Positions 57,378 through 64,000 of a DNA stretch of 64,000 nt are shown here, one piece after another (within the stretch, counting starts at the first letter, position 1; each line of letters opens with the position of its first letter). Origin of the DNA: Bolinopsis microptera (lineage: Eukaryota; Ctenophora; Tentaculata; Lobata; Bolinopsidae); the NCBI RefSeq assembly GCF_026151205.1, contig NC_087077.1:1240001-1304000 (forward strand), given 5' to 3'. Below the pieces are notes generated by a model. The model did not search any database. It worked only from the letters and a program-made list of their open reading frames with translations, and had not been told where the DNA came from. The position numbers were made by a program, and so were the translations under genes.

Positions 57378-57700
57378 TTATATCGAAATAACTGTTGTCT
57401 TTAATACCTTATTAAAGCGCAAGCGCTTTCTAAGATATGTAACTGAGTCTGAATATCGCTGACCCGTTGGAGATTCCATCTTTTGTTCAAGCTTTTTAAT
57501 CAATCGTTGCGCTTCGACTCGCATGCCTTCTGTTGTGGAGAAAACTAAAGGTATAAAGGAAGCTTTTTCCACTTCTAGGACCCTTGCATTGCATTATGTG
57601 CTTTTTTCTTCTCAGTCTCGTGAGCCAAATACATCATAGGAATTGGTTTAGCTGCGTTGGTTGGAGCAGGAGCGTGAAACACTTTTACATCTAAAAATGT
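57378..57700 (-). mobile_element. C-terminal remnant of a retroelement-type ORF
   Basis: The minus strand encodes FLDVKVFHAPAPTNAAKPIP, then, after a one-base shift, VEKASFIPLVFSTTEGM, AQRLIKKLEQ and RKRLRFNKVLKTTVISIRG. This matches the recurrent C-terminal domain (DVKVF..APSN...YRRHE.EKRR...VEHASFTPLVFS.TGG...LRS.I..IRG) found downstream of reverse transcriptase in retroelement ORFs of cnidarians and other invertebrates. 5'-truncated, one frameshift; class not assigned. Confidence 0.6.
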
Positions 57701-57794
57701 GTTCAACGTCAGAGCTCAACTGGTGATATGATTGACGGATGTTACTCGTCTAAATTTCTTCGAAGTAGCGCGCGCCGCTATCTCGAAATATGTT

Positions 57795-57934
57795 GTCATA
57801 CGTGGTATGACCCGCCGCGCACGAAGTGCGCGGCTCCCCCTGTAGCGTCGAAGACGCTACACTATAGTGAAACGCTACACTATAGTGAAACGCTACACTA
57901 TAGTAAAACAACCGTGGGGGTCACCACGTGATAC
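57795..57934 (+). mobile_element. C-GAA-G hairpin repeat family, copy C
   Basis: GTCATACGTGGTATGACCC to GGGGGTCACCACGTGATAC. Hairpin 1 (CCGCGCAC-GAA-GTGCGCGG, 57815-57833) is identical to copy A. Hairpin 2 is GTAGCGTC-GAA-GACGCTAC (57842-57860); relative to copy A one base pair has changed on both sides (G:C here, T:A in copy A). Hairpin 3 is tandemly triplicated in an 18-bp unit (CACTATAGTGAAACGCTA). The short ORF over this stretch is fortuitous. Confidence 0.75.
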
Positions 57935-57945
57935 AAGAAATATGG

Positions 57946-58110
57946 CAAGAGCTACGAAGTAGCGCGCGCCGGGCCAAACCATTAACATTGGTCAAGTGAC
58001 ATGATACTCGAAAAATATTTCTTTTAAATATTGGACTGTCGACGAGTCCAACTCGGCGCTCGTCTTGGTAGGTTAAAAAGCTACAACGTCGGAGCTAGGT
58101 GATACTTTTT
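57946..58110 (+). repeat. Sequence linked to the hairpin family, with further GAA-loop hairpin
   Basis: GCTAC-GAA-GTAGC (57951-57963) is another C-GAA-G hairpin. GCCGGGCCAAACCATTAACA recurs at about 59303-59322. AACTCGGCGCTCGTCTTGGT (about 58049) matches about 36634-36653. TAGGTGATAC closes the block near 58106. Probably a larger composite element of which copies A to C are parts. Confidence 0.5.
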
Positions 58111-58449
58111 TATTTTGTATGGGTTAAATTTGCTGTTCTTTTGCTCGCATTTATCGTTTGTCAATGCACAATAACATTGTTATTCTTTTGAAAATTACTT
58201 TAAATACATGGTTTTGGGTTTAAAACTTTAAAGTACAAAATAGCTTATTGTGCAGCGCTTTACTTAGCCTATCATTTCGTGTTCCGCAGCCAAATTATTA
58301 TGTTTTTGATCATTATTTTGGAATCCTCACTTTGATCCCATATGTAAGGAATAGTTAAACTATAGCTCAACTCTCAAGAGATTATAATTAAAAATAAGGT
58401 CTGCAACAGTCAAAGGTTCACTTTACTTAAATATATTGCGAAATGTATT

Positions 58450-58720
58450 TTAATGATCACCTTGTAGCGCGATGCGTTACTGTGCCGCGCCGCGCACTCA
58501 ATGAGGCTTCTCACAGCCAACAGCGCACTCAATGAGGCTTCTCTCTAGATCGGTTTACATAGCCATGTGTATACGCGTACTGCGTGACGCGCTTGTACTG
58601 CAAGCGAGAGGGCTCTGGTTAGAGCAACTAGATCGGCGAGATGCGCTACTGTGCCGCGCCGAGCTGAGATGAATTGACATCGTCAATTAAATGATCACCT
58701 GGCACACCGCGGCATGCGAT
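58450..58720. repeat. GC-rich duplicated blocks
   Basis: GCGCACTCAATGAGGCTTCTC occurs twice (about 58492 and 58524); GCG.GATGCGYTACTGTGCCG occurs at about 58469 and 58637; AATGATCACCT occurs at about 58453 and 58690. The arrangement is a nested direct duplication of a CpG-rich repeat in AT-rich DNA. Confidence 0.6.
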
Positions 58721-61420
58721 GCAGCGCTCGAAAAGATCGCCGTGCATTGGAGATATAAAGTGAACTGTATTTTCCAATGTTGAAAGCATATTTGATATTG
58801 GAAGTCTATTATTCTCCTAATTTCCCAATTAATTATTAGCAATAAGGAAGTGCTACTACTAAAATGACAACGAACCACTCTGACTGCTGATAAAAAGAGT
58901 TTTGATTATATCTATATAGACTTATTAAGTGGCCTTTTTCACGATCTAAAATGGCTTAATATCTGGTCTCTGATACCACAAATGTTGACTTGTCCGCGGG
59001 CGCGGATCGTTTTGAGTGAAATTTCAAGGCCGGCGCTAAAATTATCATAGATAACTAACGCGCATTTAGGAGACGCGCAAAAGTTGTCACTGTTGGCATG
59101 GTTTGGGCGAGCAAATTAGTAAGAGCCGCATGAGGTGTTTATAAATGCAAAATGTATTTTCAGTCATCACACATCACTCATCAACGCGTTTAAGAACACT
59201 TAGCCTGGAGTCTCCAGGCATGAGGCAAGTTTATTGTAGCGTGATGCACTATTAGTATTTATTGGTTTATTATCCATTGCATTGTCAATGGACTTGAATT
59301 AAGCCGGGCCAAACCATTAACAATGGACTAACCAGTAACCCGCGCGACACACGCTATTTTTTCCTTTTCACCCTTTTGAAAAAAGGCAATAGTGAAAGGT
59401 TACGAATGGAAGTTTTGGCAGAAAAACGTGGATTTTGGAGATCGCGTTAGGTGGGTCTGAATATGATGTCATTCCGTCCGTTACCATGCAACGAAAAAGT
59501 CGCGCGCGCGAGGATTACTTGCGGAGATGTGATGTATAGATAGCCTGTGATCTATGAATGCGCGGCGCGACTGTGTTTTAATGTATATGATGCATGTAAT
59601 ATATAATATTACTATTATTACTATTATTAGGTAATACGCCCAATTTGTACGTGGCACGCGTAGTGTATTGATGTGTAGTTGTACACGAGTATAGTTTACC
59701 TTTGCTGATAATTTCTTGAATTACAGATACAAGTTAAGTTCTACGGCAATTGAACTAAATTTCAAGTGTTTCCCGTATTTGATGCATAATTTATCAATAT
59801 TATTATCATGAAGATTGAAGTGAGCTGTTTGGAGCTTATACTTAAATGTATAGTAAATGTAAAATGGAAATCTAGCGTCCGCCTGAACGAAAAAAACGGG
59901 CGCAATTCTTGTTAACTTCGTAGCACTTGCTTTTATTTGTGCCTCAGTGCTCAGGCCAAAATATTTCGGGAAGAAAGCACTATTAATACAAGCACAGGCA
60001 GCTGGCTTAAAAAATACTTGGACTCCAAACAATTTCAAATGTCAGTAATCTAATCTGTAATCTAATTGCAGCGGCACACACTTACTATGTACTAATACTA
60101 TTACTATCCTGATTGTACTATAGACTGAAAATAGCTCTCAAATCGATTTTGGGCGTTTTTAACCATTTGTTGTTTTAACCATATTTTTAAATACTAAATT
60201 AAAATATCTTAATTTTTAAATTTTTAATCGGAAAGAATTAATTAATAGACAGTTTTTGGGTTTTCCAAATAGTTTCTGATTATTCTGATTTGCGACAAAT
60301 GATATTGCACTGTTAGGATAAACGACGTTTCAAAGTAACAACTTCTTATTCATGCTCAAATTATTTGTTATATAGTAGTGTTGAAAGTATTAAAAAAATG
60401 TGTTAATTAATGTTTGGTAATTTATTATTCGGTAGTTTAGTCTGATATTGATATTGTGTATTGATATTAATTAATTTGATATTACATTGTTATTATTGAC
60501 TGAAGCTAACTCCAGCCATAAATAACAAAGAGACTTGGAGTATAAACGGCAAAGTTTGCATAAATTTCTATCCAACCAATTGAATTCAGGAGGCAAAGCA
60601 AAGCCAAAGGTGGATGCGTAAACTTTATGGTATGCACTCTCCGATCATGTATCACCCTGGATTCTTTTCGACGTATTTTTGTAAAAGGTAAAATTAGATA
60701 CCTTCTAGTCAATCTCTTCATGCTGCTCCAAGTCTCCTAGGATACCTGATTTAAAGTTCGTGCTAGTTATATGTATGAAATATATTTTTGTCTGCTTTAA
60801 TTGATAATGATACTAAATAAAATTGTTGTTTTCTTGAAATTATTGTTTTCTTGCTACTCGAAGAAATTAGACAAGTGTGAAAAACATTCGTTAATGGCTA
60901 AATAAAATAAAATGTGTTACTAAAGCATAATTCACAGCGTATCAATGTTCGTGCGCACGCTTAAGACTAAGTGTAAGTCGATTGCACATGTGACGCATTT
61001 CAAACTGACACGTGACACAATTCAGCCAATCAGATGATACCAATTTTTAAAGTTAATTAAGTTGCAAACTTTTATTTGCCCAAAATAAAACGTTTTGGAT
61101 AACTCAAAAATCTACATTGTCTAAAATTTCTTTTTGTTTTTTTTTCGGTCTCTATTTCTTTTACTTTCTCTATTTTCTTTTTCTTTCAGTAAGGTTTTTT
61201 AGGGAGGCTAGTCTTGCAAGTTCTAATTCGACGTATCGCAGAGCTACTTCAGCTAGTGAGTTATGTCCAATTCAAGGTTAAGACTGGATCTGGAGGATTC
61301 ATTAAAAATGTCTATTCAACATCGTGTCATGTTTAGACTTAGTCAGTGTTTATAATTATGGTTTACAGAATCGAATAGAATGAAATATCAGCTCTCCATT
61401 TTTCTCTTGTGTCCCAACAA
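58721..61420. other. No recognised gene
   Basis: Contains CpG-rich islets (59035-59070, 59500-59570) and a fragment of the 26.9 kb MITE family at about 60356-60385. The minus-strand ORFs 59721-60038 and 60506-60721 show no family signature. Confidence 0.45.
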
Positions 61421-61620
61421 TGGTCCATCAAGTACCACAAAAGTGGTGCCTCAAGTGCCACCAAGTGGTGCCTCAAGTGCCACCAAGTGGTCCATCAAGT
61501 ACCACAAAAGTGGTGCCTCAAGTGCCACCAAGTGGTGCCTCAAGTGCCATCAAGTGGTCCATCAAGCACCACAAAAGTGGTGCCTCAAGTGCCACCAAGT
61601 GGTGCCTTAAGTGCCGCAAA
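61421..61620. repeat. 22/23-bp minisatellite in 67-bp higher-order units
   Basis: Units of the type TGGTGCCTCAAGTGCCACCA plus AG are arranged as 23+22+22 bp. The marker TGGTCCATCAAG recurs at 61421, 61488 and 61555 (67-bp steps). CACCAAGTGGTG within each unit is a small hairpin. It lies 24 bp beyond the stop of the receptor remnant (3' side). Confidence 0.9.
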
Positions 61621-61643
61621 AGTGTTAAGAGGTTATTTGAATT

Positions 61644-62235
61644 TTACACTGACGGTCGCGGTCGTATCGGTGCAAGAGAAATTTCCTCATTTATGTTATC
61701 ATCACGTAGTATTGTTTGAGCTACAGTGGCAGGTGCATCACAAGGTTCCTTGCAGACCTCCTCTAATCTCGCCGTCCCAATGGACGCCATCTTGTTATCT
61801 TGACCCTCAGATTGTACAGTTGTTCGAATCGTGAACTGACCAATCGTAAACTGACGCAAGGATATGACAGTTTTGGCAACATCATTGAAGAAAAATTCTT
61901 TTATAGTGTTGTCATACAGCAGAGGGTTGATGACTGAGTTTATGGGTAACACAATCATCGCAAAGGTAGCGTACCAATAAGTAGCATCAATCCATTCAAG
62001 ATTGTGGAGAGCACTTATGAATATAAATGGCACCCAACAAGCGAAATCTGTTCCAATTATAATCGCAACCCTGATTTGTATTTCCCGGTTTTCTCGAGCT
62101 CTCACTGGATTTGCGTCCTGTCCTGAGTCCCTTGACGATTTTGAATTTTTGATGCTGATAACCGTGTAGGACACAGCTATTTAGATAAAGCAGAACAAGT
62201 TAAGTGCCAGTATTGGAATAGGTGATTTTCTCATA
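61644..62235 (-). pseudogene. GRL101/LGR-like rhodopsin-family GPCR, TM5-TM7 fragment
   Basis: The minus strand encodes IPILALNLFCFI-stop-IAVSYTVISI (TM5), a loop with NREIQIRVAIIIGTDFACWV (TM6, CWVP motif), WYATFAMIVLPINSVINPLL (TM7, NPLLY = NPxxY) and a 90-residue cytoplasmic tail. The RVA.I.GTDF.CWVP signature is that of the leucine-rich-repeat receptor/GRL101 group. A TAA at 62183-62181 interrupts TM5, and everything upstream is missing at or before the 62383 gap. Either a pseudogene fragment or a consensus error in a real exon. The tail after TM7 is intact to the stop at 61644. Confidence 0.65.
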
Positions 62236-62382
62236 GGCGTCTACTTGATAGCACTCTCTGTCTTCACTCTTCGATAGTGTCATTGATCATTCACGGACAA
62301 AGTTACTGTAGGATTCAAGCAGAATGGTTATCGGGGAACGTTTGTGCTATATTAGGGGTAATAAGCACAACGGGATCACAGT

Positions 62383-62482
62383 NNNNNNNNNNNNNNNNNN
62401 NNNNNNNNNNNNNNNNNNNNNNNNNNNNNNNNNNNNNNNNNNNNNNNNNNNNNNNNNNNNNNNNNNNNNNNNNNNNNNNNNN
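62383..62482. other. Assembly gap (100 N)
   Basis: Exactly 100 N. Minus-strand receptor sequence ends before it; a plus-strand retroelement ORF emerges after it. True length unknown. Confidence 0.99.
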
Positions 62483-62644
62483 GCAACAGAGTATGACACT
62501 AACGCTACAGCCACAGCGAAAAGAGAGTACCTCCGGCTGGTGCGGCTCCACAACAAAAGTCGATGCGATGAGCTCAAGAAGAAGAGGGGCAAGCTCGAGA
62601 AGAAAGAGCAGGATACGTTTAAGAAGAACCCGTATGACTACAGC
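62483..62644 (+). mobile_element. Non-LTR retrotransposon ORF, first part (interrupted)
   Basis: An open frame from the gap: KREYLRLVRLHNKSRCDELK and KKEQDTFKKNPYDYS, the basic linker that precedes the reverse transcriptase in invertebrate non-LTR elements. The ORF stops making sense after DYS at 62644 and resumes at 63778 in the same frame (separate entry). Confidence 0.7.
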
Positions 62645-63777
62645 ATTGAACATTGAACATTGAATCACTCTTCTCACGACAAAAACAGGGTATCAGGGCA
62701 GTAATGCCAGGTCACATTAATTACTTTTACAAAGACGGTCGACTGCCAGAACACACAAAACAATTTTTCAATAACAATGGTATACTCACGGTGCACAGTG
62801 TTATTGTAAAAAACACACTAATTCTCATGCACCGAATCAAACATTTCCGCAGCTCAGTCCCTCAACAAATCTGTATGACTATCCCAGAAAATGCACCCAC
62901 TGCAAACTCAGATCACGTGACTGCAGCATCCTGGTTAGCCGAGTACAACACCACACATTTCAGATCTTCGATGTTCTTCAAAGGACCTTTACTCTCAATT
63001 TATGCTGTAAATGCAAATGTAAGCACCCTACCCACACTTTTTTCCATAAACCTTTTTAAATCGGCTACAAAACGCATGCTCTTGAACCTGCAGAGTGAAA
63101 ATGACGATGACACGTGGCCCAGTTTCTTATTACATAATATTCCAGGTCTAAGAAGGTCACAACGTGTCTGAAAGTTACTGGACACAACGGTCATTATATC
63201 AGTTTAGTGAATTAGTTAATTAGTAAATCAGTTATTAGTCATATGGTTATTATTAAGTACTATATATTATATGATATTACAAAAATAAACTATGAATATA
63301 TATTTGCACACAAAAAAACCAGAACAAACTGATCACAGACTAGCGGCAACTAATATTAATGGATAAGCCACACATCCTAAATTCCAGGTCCATATTTACA
63401 CTGCCACATTCCCCACTATCACTATTTTCCTATCAGCACAAACCGTAATTAATTTATTTCAACAATCACAAACACTACATATCCAAACTAATGGCATGGC
63501 ATAGCAATATCTACGATATCCTAAATCAGTCCCTAACAAACTTAGCGCGAGTCTGAAAGGCTGTTGGAAGCACAGAGTGCTCCATATTTTGTTTTTATCA
63601 ATAAACTTTTTTTTTCATTTTCTTTTTTTTATAAATAAATTTATTAACTGCGTGCAAATTTGTGTTTCAGATTTGATCTATTTATGATATATATTTATGA
63701 TTATGTAATAAAGTTATTAATATTATATTCGTAAACATTGGCTGGCTTACAAACCAGTCCCCAAACAAACAAACAGC
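62645..63777 (+). mobile_element. 5'-truncated non-LTR element inserted in another element
   Basis: An insertion of 1128 bp plus a 5-bp duplication (ACAGC at 62640-62644 and 63773-63777). It begins with ATTGAACATTGAACATTGAA and then an open frame (62653-63171) that reads as the C-terminal part of a reverse transcriptase ORF (SLFSRQKQGIRAV, RLPEHTKQFF, GILTVHSVIVKNTLILMHRI, NSDHV...FKGPLLSIY). After the stop there are 600 bp of AT-rich 3' UTR and a CAAACAAACAA tail. Truncated 5' end and A-rich tail are typical of target-primed insertion. Confidence 0.65.
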
Positions 63778-64000
63778 AAGAAGCTACTTAATGGTAAGCA
63801 GAACAACGCACCGCCAAGCTTCTCTAAGGAAGAAGCAGACAGGTTCTTCAAGAAGGAGTATAAGGACACGGACAGAGGTGCAATCTACACTAAGTTGGAA
63901 GGTCTTCCTGAGGCCAAGCCCCCAGTAGTTAAGTTCGAGCTGACAAAGCTGGATAGAGAAGATTTCGATGCAAAGCTGAAGAGCAGGCGTAATAAGTCAT
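63778..64000 (+). mobile_element. Non-LTR retrotransposon ORF, resumed part (runs off the window)
   Basis: KKLLNGKQNNAPPSFSKEEA, DRFFKKEYKDTDRGAIY, LEGLPEAKPPVVKFEL and LKSRRNKS lead into the start of the RT fingers. It continues the frame left at 62644. Open to the end of the window, so the RT proper lies beyond 64000. Confidence 0.75.

Noticed and set aside
59721-60038. 105-codon minus-strand ORF
   Set aside because: No recognisable domain, signal peptide or splice evidence; composition is typical of AT-rich non-coding DNA.

Overview
The window looks like AT-rich nuclear DNA from an invertebrate animal. Genes have GT-AG introns, a predicted secreted F-type lectin, a GRL101/LGR-like receptor fragment, a cytochrome b5 reductase 4 (NCB5OR) gene, a calmodulin/troponin-C-like gene and many non-LTR retroelement pieces. 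The retroelement repertoire (craniofacial-development-protein-2-like RTE ORFs) fits a cnidarian or similar marine invertebrate; this is inference only. No rRNA, tRNA, CRISPR array or operon was seen. Two runs of exactly 100 N (52120-52219 and 62383-62482) are scaffold gaps. Layout, 0-22 kb: small foldback elements (0.4-0.8 kb), then three frameshifted gene remnants: an EXD2-like 3'-5' exonuclease (+), a PEX6-like AAA ATPase (-) and two copies of a C2H2 zinc-finger segment (-) that flank a 1.4 kb foldback element. After that comes about 7 kb in which I recognise no gene, then short minisatellites. 22-36 kb: an 11-bp/77-bp higher-order minisatellite, a 5'-truncated RTE element with a clear 14-bp target-site duplication, a secreted F-type lectin gene (-), dispersed inverted-repeat elements, a recent 600-bp-spaced duplication, and a nearly full-length RTE retrotransposon (31.5-35.05 kb, one frameshift). 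36-52 kb: the most striking part. A four-EF-hand gene (-) has its exons at 51560-51434, 50964-50889, 36922-36755 and 36080-35970. Every one of its four visible splice acceptors abuts a different tandem array (61-, 9-, 49- and 73-bp units). The 49- and 61-bp units each contain the intron's polypyrimidine tract and AG plus the first 30-39 nt of the exon, so about 275 copies of an exon-3 acceptor and exon edge fill a 13.6 kb intron. 52-64 kb: two intact minus-strand genes (a two-zinc-finger protein of 246 aa and CYB5R4 of 501 aa), repeat families including one with C-GAA-G hairpins that carry a compensatory base-pair change, a GRL101-like receptor fragment with an in-frame stop in TM5, and a retroelement inserted inside another retroelement's ORF. 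The genes do not form a pathway; the unifying theme is repeat expansion and mobile-element nesting around a few real genes.
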